Below are positions 14,503 to 24,754 of a DNA stretch of 24,869 bases, one piece after another. Source of the stretch: Gracilaria caudata (Eukaryota > Rhodophyta > Florideophyceae > Gracilariales > Gracilariaceae); contig JASCIV010000311.1 of the NCBI GenBank assembly GCA_030374735.1, positions 1 through 24,869 of the forward strand. Direction: 5' to 3'. The notes under the pieces were generated by a model. It had not been told where the DNA came from, did not search any database, and saw only the letters and a program-made list of their open reading frames with translations. Both the position numbers and the translations under genes were made by a program. Position 1 is the stretch's first letter; every line of letters starts with the position of its first letter.

Positions 14503-17361
14503 CTACGCGTTCAATTCTTTAAGTAAGCTTTCTGCTTTCCGTAAGACAGCTTGGTCCTCCAGTATCCAGTTCCGCCTATTTTTTTTCCATGCAATACCCT
14601 CAGAACTGGGTGACATCCTTCCGATCGCTTTGCGAAGTAGGCTTTTTGCCTTAAGCTCCAAATCAACTACTCGCACGTTCGGATCACATAATTTCCAGAT
14701 GTTCTTCATCTCGTTGTAAAACTCAGCGTTCTTGTACAGAGGGAGCGGGTCGTATTGTTTTTCAGGGTACAGATCATTTGGTTGCTGAGACTTGTGGAAA
14801 ATCTTCTCTGCTATGCGGAGATTGCGTGCAGTTTGTTCCCTCAGTTCCCGCAAAGCATCATCTTGGGCGCTTGAGTCTGTCAAAGAACCACTACTAAAAC
14901 TAGATTGACTCCGCTGATCGCTTCCCTTCAGACGCCGCTTTCTGAAAAACTGCAGTTTCCGGTTCCCTCCCTGCTTTGTTTCTCCATTTGTTCCATTGTC
15001 GCTAGAAGCAGCAGAGCCGAAAGACGTGCTCGCAGTGCTGCGCGCCTTGAGACCCCAATTTCGCTCAGCCTTTAGCCACTCTAATGTCGCCAACGCGTAG
15101 AACGCACTTGGACAGTCGCCCGCCTTCGAGATCCACTCATGAGCGACAGGTGTCTCTTGATAATCGTTCTGATTGCATTCCGTTTCAAGTAGCATACCAT
15201 ATTGAACAATGGCCTCCTTGTGGTTCTGTTCCGCAGCTGCTTTCAGGTATCTGATTGCCATCGGCTCGTTTTTCAAGACATGTCGCTCAAAATCATGAGG
15301 AAGCCCGTAGCGGCACCAACGACCAAGGCGAAAACAAGCTTCCAAGCTTTCCATGGACCCAGTGTTCCCACCAAGAGGCCAGTTCGCCAACCTTTGAAGC
15401 ATATCGATTCCTTGTCTCACTCCCTCCAGAGTGACTGCCCTCTCTACTAAGAAAAGCCCAAGTTCCAATGACGCGCCAAGGTGCCCGAGGTTACGTGCAA
15501 TGAAAAAACACCCGACGGCTAAGTTGTCGTCGACGTGTATGTCATTATCTCCTCGCCGCAGTCGTAGTCCCATTTGATACGTCACATTCATCAGATCTGA
15601 TTCTACAACGGACGAGTTATCTTCACGCGACGAAAGACTTAATCTCTTGATATTCTTTTCAGGAGAAGAGGTTTCCATGGCAACTCGTAACCCATGTTTG
15701 CAAGCAGTTTCAAGGGCTTGATATGCACCAAAGTTCCGTTGCACTGCAGCTTCCAGCAGCAAAGACAATATTTGAGACTGTGATAGTCCAGGGAGAGTGG
15801 ACTTTCGATCAAACGAGGCTTGATACTGTAGACGAGCAATGTGACGAAGGGCGGATGTATTTTGCAACTCGACTGCAGCAGCGTAGTAGTCGTACGCATC
15901 TTGAAGGGCTTTGACCGCTATCGGTGCTTCCACTGAGAACTTTTCCGAAAGATTTTGGAAACGAAGTTCAAGGAGAAGTCCAAGATGAAGTATGGCCTGC
16001 GGCTCTTCACTCTTGGCAGCTGCAGTGGCAGATCGTATGGAACACTCGTAAATTGCGTCTTCCTTTGACTTTGCAGCCTCATCGGCCTGGTTGAAATCAT
16101 TTACTCTGCTTGGGGAAGATGAAAGATTTGAACTATGTCGCAAAGGTATGGCGCAAAGAGGTTGGTCAGAGAATGGATCGATGTCCTTTTTGACAAGTTG
16201 ATCTAACCATAGCTGAATTGCGGGCAATTCCACATCAGGAGCGTCTGTGACAATCATTCGCAAGGGCCACGGAACGTGTTGCAGGAGATCATAATTGTGT
16301 TGGCAGTTTGGGTCGTTGTAATCAAAACATTGTCCTGAGTAAAGCCAGCAGACCAGGTTGCCGAAAATGTATCGGTCTTCAGCTTCAGGGTCGATGGAAA
16401 TCAGTCCCGATTGTGGGCGATGTCTAAACGAGAAGCCCATACTGTTTGGATTTGACGACTGTCGGTGCTCCGTGAGTTTGATTTCTTTCTCTCTTGAGAA
16501 ACAGGAGTCACATGCACCACAGCCGATTCCGTTCTGAAGGTCAGCAAAATGCAGGACAATTGCACTTGGAAGTCTTTCAATCGGCTTGGTGGATGTGGCC
16601 TGTTGTTGTGCTGCGAGTTCCATGATTCGTATCATGTCGGGAGTGAGACGTCCGTGATACCACTCAACCTGATGGGCGACAGTGAAGGCTGTGGCAACGT
16701 CCATCAGGATGCGAAAACGCGTGGAGAGGTTATATTCGTTCGCAAACAATGGTGGGGACTGGGGACAAGTTCCCCAAAAGGGGATAACACCGAGGCGTTG
16801 ATCAACGTGATGAATTGGTTTCGAGACTCGGTCGTGATGGGCGTCAAGTCCGAGAAGTCGAATGTGAGGCTCAGAAAGCAATGCCAGCGCCTCTTTAACG
16901 CGTACGCACTTAGGTATGTACTTGGAGACATGGGCTTCTTGCCTCATGGCGCGAACGTCCTTTTGAATTTCGGCGACACCGTGAAGGATTCTTTCAGTGA
17001 TCTCGTGACTTTGATAGCCAGCTGCGGTGTGAAGAAGCTCCGAGTAATGATCCCGGCGGAGGAACATGCGGAGAGTGTGCTTCATTAGCGACACTTGGCT
17101 CCGTGCCTCGGTGTCGGGAATGAGAAATTTGTGCTGCTGGAGCAACTCCTCCGAAGGAAGCATGCGAACAAGCTTGTCAGCGTCGTGAGCATCGGCATCA
17201 TCGTCGTGCATAAACGACTGGACGCGTTCGGCGCGAGCAAGCAAATACGACGCGAGGGCGTGAATGTCACATGGCGCGCGCAATCGTGCAGTGAGCTCCT
17301 GGAGAATGGAAAGTATGTTTGTTAACGCGAAGGCGTCAACTCCGAACGGACCGAACACCAT
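14503..17361 (-). CDS. Pseudokinase-like protein with helical N-terminus and Sel1-like repeats
   Basis: The 952-residue protein starts at an ATG followed by G. Residues 1-145 are predicted helix-rich with no domain signature. About 150-390 reads like a protein kinase fold: RFRILMDVATAFTVAHQ (215-231), HGRLTPDMI (236-244) in the place of HRDLKPxNI, IVLHFADL (268-275) in the place of the DFG strand, then PEAEDRYIFGNLVCWLYSGQCF (325-346) like the APE-to-helix-F region, and VPWPLRMIV...LWLDQL (363-389). The catalytic Asp and DFG Asp are absent and no glycine loop is visible, so it should be a pseudokinase. Sel1/TPR-like helical repeats fill about 450-765, for example MAIRYLKAAAEQNHKEAIVQYGMLLE (701-726). 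A low-complexity Ser/basic linker (about 774-835) and a charged helical tail follow. Sel1 repeats normally form protein-binding scaffolds. A cytosolic signalling scaffold is inferred; no signal or membrane segment is seen. Confidence 0.75.
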   Translation of the reverse strand: MVFGPFGVDAFALTNILSILQELTARLRAPCDIHALASYLLARAERVQSFMHDDDADAHDADKLVRMLPSEELLQQHKFLIPDTEARSQVSLMKHTLRMFLRRDHYSELLHTAAGYQSHEITERILHGVAEIQKDVRAMRQEAHVSKYIPKCVRVKEALALLSEPHIRLLGLDAHHDRVSKPIHHVDQRLGVIPFWGTCPQSPPLFANEYNLSTRFRILMDVATAFTVAHQVEWYHGRLTPDMIRIMELAAQQQATSTKPIERLPSAIVLHFADLQNGIGCGACDSCFSREKEIKLTEHRQSSNPNSMGFSFRHRPQSGLISIDPEAEDRYIFGNLVCWLYSGQCFDYNDPNCQHNYDLLQHVPWPLRMIVTDAPDVELPAIQLWLDQLVKKDIDPFSDQPLCAIPLRHSSNLSSSPSRVNDFNQADEAAKSKEDAIYECSIRSATAAAKSEEPQAILHLGLLLELRFQNLSEKFSVEAPIAVKALQDAYDYYAAAVELQNTSALRHIARLQYQASFDRKSTLPGLSQSQILSLLLEAAVQRNFGAYQALETACKHGLRVAMETSSPEKNIKRLSLSSREDNSSVVESDLMNVTYQMGLRLRRGDNDIHVDDNLAVGCFFIARNLGHLGASLELGLFLVERAVTLEGVRQGIDMLQRLANWPLGGNTGSMESLEACFRLGRWCRYGLPHDFERHVLKNEPMAIRYLKAAAEQNHKEAIVQYGMLLETECNQNDYQETPVAHEWISKAGDCPSAFYALATLEWLKAERNWGLKARSTASTSFGSAASSDNGTNGETKQGGNRKLQFFRKRRLKGSDQRSQSSFSSGSLTDSSAQDDALRELREQTARNLRIAEKIFHKSQQPNDLYPEKQYDPLPLYKNAEFYNEMKNIWKLCDPNVRVVDLELKAKSLLRKAIGRMSPSSEGIAWKKNRRNWILEDQAVLRKAESLLKELNA

Positions 17362-17848
17362 GACGTGTGGTTGTTACGAGCTGTGGGCGTTTTCCGCAGC
17401 GCCGTGGAAGACGCCCGCACTGTGCAGGCAAGCGGCGTCGGGTGTCGGGCCACCGCGCAATGCGCACTGGCTAGTGGGGCGGGGAGCGCAACGGCAACGG
17501 CACCAGAAACGTCGGGGGGTGACACGAGCTTCGTGCCACGAGGCGGGCGAAATGCGACGAGCGCACTGTTTGGGCAGTCCCAGATAGATAAATGTTAGCA
17601 AGGTGCCAAGGCTATGAGGCCTACAGCTGCGGCGAAGCGTCGTGTCCGCGGCTAATGTGAGCTGGAACAAAGAGTTGTCACAACAAGGACGGTTGAGAAA
17701 ACTCAATTTGAGCAACCCATGAAGCGCCGTTTCGGCATATCGCAATCCTCCGTTACGGCTAACTTATACCGGCTCAAATTCAGGCGCCGGCAAGCGATCA
17801 GGTCCCTTTCAAGCGTTGAAACTTCGAGTACGAGGCGCGACGAACCAC

Positions 17849-17894
17849 GCCTGTTGTTCCTGTTCTACTCACAAGGAGAATAGGAATAACAGGC
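17849..17894 (+). repeat. 20-bp imperfect hairpin with G-U wobbles on the plus strand
   Basis: Arm 1 (17849-17868) and arm 2 (17875-17894) enclose a 6-nt loop TCACAA. Seventeen positions are Watson-Crick, two (17856/17887 and 17862/17881) become G-U pairs in a plus-strand RNA, and one (17867/17876) is mismatched. The first 18 positions pair without interruption when wobbles are allowed. It may be a structured small RNA or a decayed palindrome. Confidence 0.75.
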
Positions 17895-18011
17895 ATGGCT
17901 CTCGGTAGTGATTGGCTCAATGGCTGCGGCTACTCAGAGTAGCGTTCCCCATTATCGGCTGCAATTTGCTGCCAACAATGACACCCCCATACACCCGGGT
18001 GGCTCGCTTGT

Positions 18012-18039
18012 GCTTGCACCGTGCGTATCGCACGCAAGC
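18012..18039. repeat. Short bulged hairpin
   Basis: GCTTGC (18012-18017) pairs with GCAAGC (18034-18039), and inside it GTGCG (18021-18025) pairs with CGCAC (18029-18033) around a 3-nt loop. A 3-nt bulge (ACC) separates the two stems. It is small and could be chance. Confidence 0.45.
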
Positions 18040-18596
18040 TCCAGTGACGAGAGACATGTCTCCGAGAAGCTAATCCACCCTGAACTTGCTCACACCCTTG
18101 CGATTGGCCGCCGACAAGTCTTCTTCTCAATCACCCTCTCTAGCATGCATTGGCATATCGCTCACTCCCTGGGCAAGTTACGAGGGAACGAAACGAGGGC
18201 TACCTCAGGCAAAAGATGCCTCTAGTTATCGTTCACGCCGCAGTCTCACCGATCGCTTTCGACTCCCTTCGCAATGCCTCGCCCGTCCGAGCAAAAGCCA
18301 TCTTGTATCCCGGGGATCAGAGCTTCCAAGCCCGCTCCCTTGCTCATACACTCATGCAGCAATACTACATCGCTGGTTTTCATTACTACAGTCACACAGC
18401 CGCAGTTCAGCTGGCTGACCCGCTCTGTGGTTTTCAAAGAACACTTGTGGCAGCGGAATCAGAAGCACTGTGCCCACACTAAAGCCAGTAACGAGAACCT
18501 CAGCGCTGTTGACGTTCTCCTCGCGCGAGACGAAGCAGGCGATAACCAAAGCTGCTTAATATGAAAGCAGTGCATTTTGGTAGAGTAGTAGCGTTG

Positions 18597-19461
18597 TCAA
18601 TTTTCGGACGGACCCACTCTTGAACCATTAGCTTCCAACCACCGTCCATTCGCCGTGCAGTCCACTCTGCGAATCATCGAGGTGGCTGTCACTTCGTCGT
18701 AACGCACATACATCGCGGTTGGTACCGAAAAACGTCACCGAATAACAAGGCCTAACCGATTCATCGCTGGATTATGTGGAATGATGTGCACCGCCTTTGC
18801 GACGTCGTACTTCCACAATAGCCGTATTGGAACGCTATCTCCTTCCAGCAGGTGCCCAATACACGCACAATGGATTCGTGGTTCTCGGCGCGCATGATGT
18901 CTTCTACAACATTGTCATCAGTGATAGGAACTACGTCATACACTGACGTACATCTATGCACACATGACTATTCGCCCAACTCTCCTCGGGAGGGTGCTCA
19001 GCTGCACACAGCGTACTCCTGGCAAATCGAAAGCCTGCTACGAAACTGGAGTACACGGTGTAGAACAGCGCCATGGCCGCCCCGCCCAGGATGGGCACGA
19101 CATCGAAAAGCATCTCCCGCAACGCCTGCTGCCCCTCAACGGTGGCAAGATCCAACATGTCGTGAACCCATGGATGCTGAAGAGAGCCGAGCCCTACTTG
19201 TGCGAAGTAATGCAACAGAGTGCACGGTATGTCCGCTGTATCGTACACACGGACCTATATGAACACAAACATGCCCGATTTAAGGAACGCAAAGCACCTC
19301 ATGCTGGTGTGACGTTCTAATCCGGAGGCACGGCCTGAAGCGAGCCACGCTTGTGCCTTGCCCAGGAAGTAGACGTTGTTCACAAAACGCTGGTTTTCTT
19401 GCACAGAAAGACAGTCGAACAAAGACGGCACCGCAAGGTGATGTGTTTTCGAAGCGGGACG
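18597..19461 (-). pseudogene. Possible remnant of a decayed reading frame, family unknown
   Basis: On the minus strand one frame is open from 19461 to 18931 except for a single TAG at 19255-19257. It contains stretches with ordinary protein composition (FVNNVYFLGKAQAWL upstream of the TAG; LREMLFDVVPILGGAAMALF downstream, the latter possibly membrane-spanning). A second frame (18961-18761) and a third (about 18734-18597, ending TGA) continue in the same direction with similar composition, as if frameshifts separate pieces of one gene. Alternatively, introns could separate exons, or these are chance frames. I recognise no family. Codon-bias statistics or a homology search would decide. Confidence 0.22.
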
Positions 19462-22220
19462 TCATCTAGGTGCACATCATGAAGCATGAGCAAACTGTCG
19501 GCGTTTCGCACCACGTCGGAATTTTCGCGCAGAACAAGAGCCACCTCACGCGTCGGCAAAGATCGACAAAATCGCACAACAAACACGGTGTGCACATCAC
19601 ATCAGGAGGACACTGAGACTTGTGCAGTGCGACCGTGCCTCACGGAAACAACTCCTGCGCCGATTGAAGCGGCGTCGAACGCACGCACGACATGATCCGT
19701 TTCGGAAAAGCAGGGGTGTGATTGCGCATGCAAACACGATGGGCGTTGCGGAAGATGCTCATCATGAGTGATGGCTAGATATGATGTGGCAGAGGAGTTG
19801 CGGTGATCTTCTGTCTTGGGTAGAACGCGGGTGTATCTTATGGATCGTATCATATGGGCATAACATGTTAGAAGGGTACACATTGGGAGCGCGCACTAAT
19901 TTTGGCAATGACATCTCCACTTGGCGAACGCCACGTGGAGCTGATGATGTGGCGTTTTCTGTTCCACTCTTGCTCATTACAGCAAAGCTAACAGTTACCT
20001 TCGGTAACCGCGGAGCGGCGTCGTGCACAGCGGTGCTCCTCGGCGCAGATGAAGAAGGCGCAGCGCGCGATTGTGCACCCCGATTCTGGGTCCCCGGACA
20101 CGCCAAGTGTGTGGGCGCGTGCACCGAGGCGTGACGTGACACCAAAGTATCACAACGTGACATCGACACGGAAACCGAAGGTGACGTGTATCTCTTGTGC
20201 GAGCCGTGCGTGACGCAGAGCAGCATTTCGGCTCCGTTCGTGAGACACGTGTTCGAGGTATGAAACTCCATCGCCGCGAAGCGGTCCGAAGGGATTTTCT
20301 TTAGAGACTTCCATTGTGCTAAGGCTTCAGGTACGAAGGTAGATCTTGGCAAGATGTGTTGACTAAGTCTGAAAGTATTCTCTTTTCTCTCAGCTAGTTT
20401 GAAATACCCATACGAGTCGCCTTACCAGCGCAATAAAATTGAGGAGGCAATGTTCAGAGCCGGAAAACATGGGCGTTCGTGCTGTTACCCTTATCCTATT
20501 CAGAATAGCAGTTGCATTCAACATTGTTCCCACTGCTGAATCGTTCGGAATTCACACACCTCTCGGGGGAATGTAGCACTACTTTTTCAGATATCTACAT
20601 GCCAATTACCTTTAATATAATAAAATATCTATCTTATAGCCATCTACTATTTGGCCCGGGAAACCATTACCATCAAATTGTAGAACACAACGGGTGAGGT
20701 TCTGCACGGGAAGCGATCTGTTCTTGACGGAGGTTTTGATTTTCAGGCCATCAGTAACAGATCTTATCGGATATGCCTTTCTGTGGAGGTCATGAGAAGG
20801 AAACCAACCAAAACTAAATTCTGTTTCCCCGATGGTCAATCCCACGAGGTCGAGTGACAATATTTGCGAGTTTGGAACAGGTTCATTCACCAACACAGCT
20901 CACCTATGGTGTCCAAAATCTATCTGATCGTATGCTTTTGCTACTCTGACCCCGCACTTGAGTCAGACGAGATTCTGCAGAACTCCGTTTCGCTGACAGA
21001 TCGATTGGTACCTTCGTATCTAAGCTACTCGGATCTCCAAAAGTACATTCAATTTCTGCGGTCAATAAGATGCGGCAATTTCAGATGTGGAGGCCCGTTA
21101 TTCTGCATAATTCGGAATTTGCGTTGAACTACTCATTTCATTTCCAGTGAAGAGTGCTTCAAAGCGGTATGCAATATACATAAGACGAGCTACTGAATGG
21201 TTACTTATGTCACCATCAATCTTTCTTGTATATAGGACACAACGTTTCCCACCATCTTCCAATCCTTTTGCCATTTAAGGCCTGTTCTTAGCTATCTCCA
21301 TGATTGCACGGGGTTCCGCAATTTTCTTCAGGTTATTGCAATGAATGACAGCATCAGCTTCGCAAAAATTGAAATCGCTGGGTTGCTTTGTTTTCTTCAG
21401 AACCAACAGGCGAGATCTCATCCGCTTCGGGAGCGAAATTCTCGAATTCATCCTCAACATTCAAATTCAGAGGTGACTCTTTGTATCTCTTCATTGTGTT
21501 GTACTTCCATGCTGTACTTTTCGATCGGCAGACTCAAGAAGAAAGCCACCTCACGTGGTTCAGCTATGTGAAGCTAAGTAGAAGCTGAAGCAGAGTTTAC
21601 CAATTGTCTGGCATCTACGTGGATTGCGGTGCTGGGTTTGTTGAACATCGCTGAACGGGGTTCGTCGGTATGCACCATGTGAAATGTATCTCGTAACCTA
21701 CTTTCGTTCGGTTTATTGTCTGTCGAGTTTTTTGGGGGCCATAACATTAGTTTGATGACGGCACTGCTGTGTGGAGAAGATCATAGATATTTGATATTTG
21801 AAGCACTGGCGCGTGGACGAACGCCTACTATTCAGAGTGCTTGCAATTGCAGGAGACATGTCTTAGAAGGCTATCAAAGGAACTCATGGGATTATGACGA
21901 GATTTTGCAACTCCACTGTGTCCCCGACGTCATTTATATAGCGTTGGAGCCTAACACAGTGAAGGTAAGTTTCCAAGATGACACAGCTTTGTCCGCCTAA
22001 TTCAGCATATGATCATCATGATGATATCTGAACACGAATTCTGTCGGTTGACTATCGACGGAACCGACGGGCACTCCATCGCGAGCACTCGCTATGATTT
22101 CTTGCGAGTTCTTTCACCGATCACCAACCGCATCGCTGATATCTCCACCGTAGAAAAAACATTACAAGGCCACAAGCAAACCTGCTGGTGCAGGAACCAC
22201 TCAAATGCTGTTTTATTGTG
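19462..22220. other. Gene-poor region
   Basis: The longest frame, minus strand 20352-19762 (196 codons), is Ser/Arg/Pro-rich with no domain and overlaps other frames of similar quality. Plus-strand frames at 21716-22000 and 22009-22221 are adjacent but in different phases, and the first opens only with TTG. No repeat, RNA gene or promoter could be supported here. Confidence 0.5.
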
Positions 22221-24100
22221 ATGTAATCTAAGGCAGTTAGCATTCGAGACATATCTCTGTCCGAGGTCTATACACGAGTTTCGTCGTCACGTTTTTTCCT
22301 CCTCGACGTAAGGCTAATAACATAGCGAGCACTCACGCTCATAAACACGAGTTCCAGTCCACCTATAATACACCCTAAAGAAGCACTACCCCATTGCAAC
22401 CAGCACCCCTTTCCAGATTGAATTTGATCTAATGCACACTTATTTGCAGATATCCTTCGACTCTAGCTAGGCTAGCTGTTAAGACAGAGGAGAGCAATGC
22501 TGTATTTAAATCATGCTCCATAGGAGATGAAACGATGCCATTATTCTACTGGGGTTGAACATAATCACTATGTCGGACAAGTAACGTAGACAGTTAGTAA
22601 GGATCGTCTGGATTTTTACTAGCATGTAAGAAGAAACTATAAAGCAAAAAAAGGAAAACGAGAAAACGAAAAATAGGTGATGCATCTCTATAAAAAAAAT
22701 AGAAGCAATGCTGACTAAGCATTGTTTTTGTTGCAGAATAGAACTATGAACCCTTTCTTGAACCAATTTAGGAACATATTGTTTATTCTTAACGAGTGTA
22801 ATACTAGCTTTGTGCTCTCTGATCCATATAGAAAACTTCTATAATGTGGACCAAATAGAGAATATTATTTTCTTTCAACTTTAGGAAGCAAATCTATAAG
22901 AAAATACGACCTAAACACATCTTCAGATGCACTTCGAATATTTTTCGACCATAACTAAAAACCATCGACTTCTATATAGTATAGTTTAATGAAATAAAAT
23001 TGTCTTTCTTTACTTACACTTTTGCATGAGTTTGATATCTTTTGTTGTAGGGCGCCAGTACATCGAGCTTTAAAACGTATAAACCTTCCCATATGATTCA
23101 ATTTTCCCAGAAATTTTGCCAGATGACAGTTTTAAACGCACCAATTCAAATTCTGTTCCATCATCTTCTTGAAAATACTTCTAGACCTTCTGAAGTACAC
23201 TAAAATTCTTAAACTGTTCTGGAACAATCTTGTTTTCGCCTGCATTCATGATCATCGACGACTTATATATTATAACGTTTGACATGATTTATTTATTGAT
23301 TTTCTGTAAGTATATCATCCGACTCGAGCAAATCTGACGAAAATACTATTAAATAGATTATTCCGAAGTTTCAAAATAGATGTGATTGTAAAAACTAATT
23401 GCACCTACCAACTTTCCTCTTCTATTTCTCACTCTTTGTATCTTTGTATTAGTTTGGAGAGGGTAGAAAAATTTTTGGTGCAGAGGTCTCCATCATATAA
23501 ATCAATTCATTTTCTTTAATCACAGCTTTGCAGGTATCGAAAGTTTGTAATCGTTTATTGGAAGCAGCCCGAACTTTTCGTCTGTAAAAGCTTTTTTCAG
23601 AATGAAATCCAATCTAGCATTCCCAACTCACAAGTTTTATGCACTTAAGAACGGAGCAAAGAAAATAGAATAGAAGAAGTGCGACTTGCTGCTTTGAAGA
23701 TAGTAAAGAAGTACAAGGAGGCTTGTGTATTCTACTTGCAAAGTAGGATACACTCTGTACTACAAGATCGTTGTAGCGTTTTGGCTCATTATCTCGTTTG
23801 CTTCGTCGTTTCTTTGGATGCATCCCCGTTTTAAATGAAATTTACCAAGGGTAATCACTCTATTTATGGACACAAATAACATTTTATGGGGCGGTTGTCC
23901 TTGGGCTGTCTTTACCGCTAACTTTGCACCCAGAAATAGAACTTTTCAACTCTTTAACTAAGAGGTTACTGGATATTTTTTAAATTTGAACTCTTAGAGG
24001 GCAACTTTCTCTTGTCATACAAAGGAAGTGCACAGAGTTGTTAACAAAATCTTAATTTTTAATCACAAATGATATGTAGATTAGAACAGAATTATGTAAT
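22221..24100. other. AT-rich, ORF-poor tract
   Basis: The base composition shifts visibly: by eye A and T clearly dominate, with many A and T runs, compared with balanced or GC-rich sequence before about 22.2 kb and again after about 24.1 kb. No reading frame over about 90 codons exists and nothing resembles a known RNA. Small palindromes occur (for example CTACTT...AAGTAG near 23734-23748), but none is unusual for AT-rich DNA. Confidence 0.6.
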
Positions 24101-24277
24101 ACGCGCCGTGTTGCATAATATGCGTCGAATTCAGGAGTACAGTTTACAACTGCCACGGCTGTGACTTCAGTAATGGGTGTGTGTGGCTGTAATCTTGGAG
24201 AGTAGGAGAACCTACGCACTGTGAGTGCTGTCGTCCGGTCTCCGCAGAACCTCTCGTTATATGTAACAATTAAAGCC

Positions 24278-24307
24278 AGATCCTCCCTTCAGTCCAAGAG
24301 AGGATCT
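24278..24307. repeat. Short inverted repeat AGATCCTC/GAGGATCT
   Basis: The 8-bp arms (24278-24285 and 24300-24307) are separated by 14 nt. The word TAGATCCTC recurs at about 24331-24339 and 24837-24845, so this block may share a recurrent element with the repeats that follow. Confidence 0.4.
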
Positions 24308-24420
24308 AGCCACTCAGGCAATGACAAGTAGGTAGATCCTCTGTAGCGCAGCTTCTAATTGGCTTAGCCTTTTCGACGTGACGACACCACAGTGACGCGC
24401 ATATGCGTCCAGAGAGCGCC

Positions 24421-24613
24421 GACGAAAGCGCGCGCAAATCTGCTTTTGTCAAGCAGATTCTGCGGAGACCCGAATCCAGCTCCCAGTTAGCACCCGACGA
24501 CAGGTTCTCTTTCAGCGCGTAATTGTGCGACATTCCGCAAAGCACCGGAGACTGGACGACAGCTTCTATTGCAGCGTCTAATTGCGCAAGAGTTTGCAGA
24601 GCGCCGAGGAAAG
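24421..24613 (+). repeat. Degenerate tandem repeat of about 59 bp, with an internal hairpin
   Basis: Unit A (24496-24554) and unit B (24555-24613) align without gaps, 42 of 59 positions identical by hand. Both begin GACGACAG and share TAATTG in the middle. A longer, more diverged unit beginning GACGAAAG (24421-24495) may be a third copy. It contains a perfect 9-bp hairpin, AATCTGCTT / AAGCAGATT (24437-24459, 5-nt loop). The array ends about 140 bp upstream of the ATG at 24755 and could be an LTR, promoter or minisatellite remnant. Confidence 0.55.
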
Positions 24614-24754
24614 CTTTTTGCGCAGATTCGACGACAAATCTAGTCGTAAGAAGTCATTGTGAGAGAGTTTAGGGACCAAACACACGTACTTTTGATCGCG
24701 ATCATTTTCGTCTTGTTGCACTACTGAACTAAGCGAATTGACAGCCTGGTGACT

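Larger units (their letters stand above)
17362..18596. other. Intergenic region upstream of the pseudokinase gene
   Basis: No recognised gene. Frames on both strands around 17374-17745 are GC-rich and overlap each other upstream of the minus-strand start codon at 17361; this is probably promoter and 5' leader sequence. Overlapping plus-strand frames at 17908-18564 show no domain. Hairpins at 17849-17894 and 18012-18039 are listed separately. Confidence 0.5.

Noticed and set aside
19762..20352. 196-codon minus-strand frame
   Set aside because: Composition is dominated by Ser, Arg, Pro and His with no domain, and the other frames over the same bases look equally plausible or implausible.
21716..22221. 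Two adjacent plus-strand frames (94 and 70 codons)
   Set aside because: They are in different phases, the first opens with TTG, and no motif links them.
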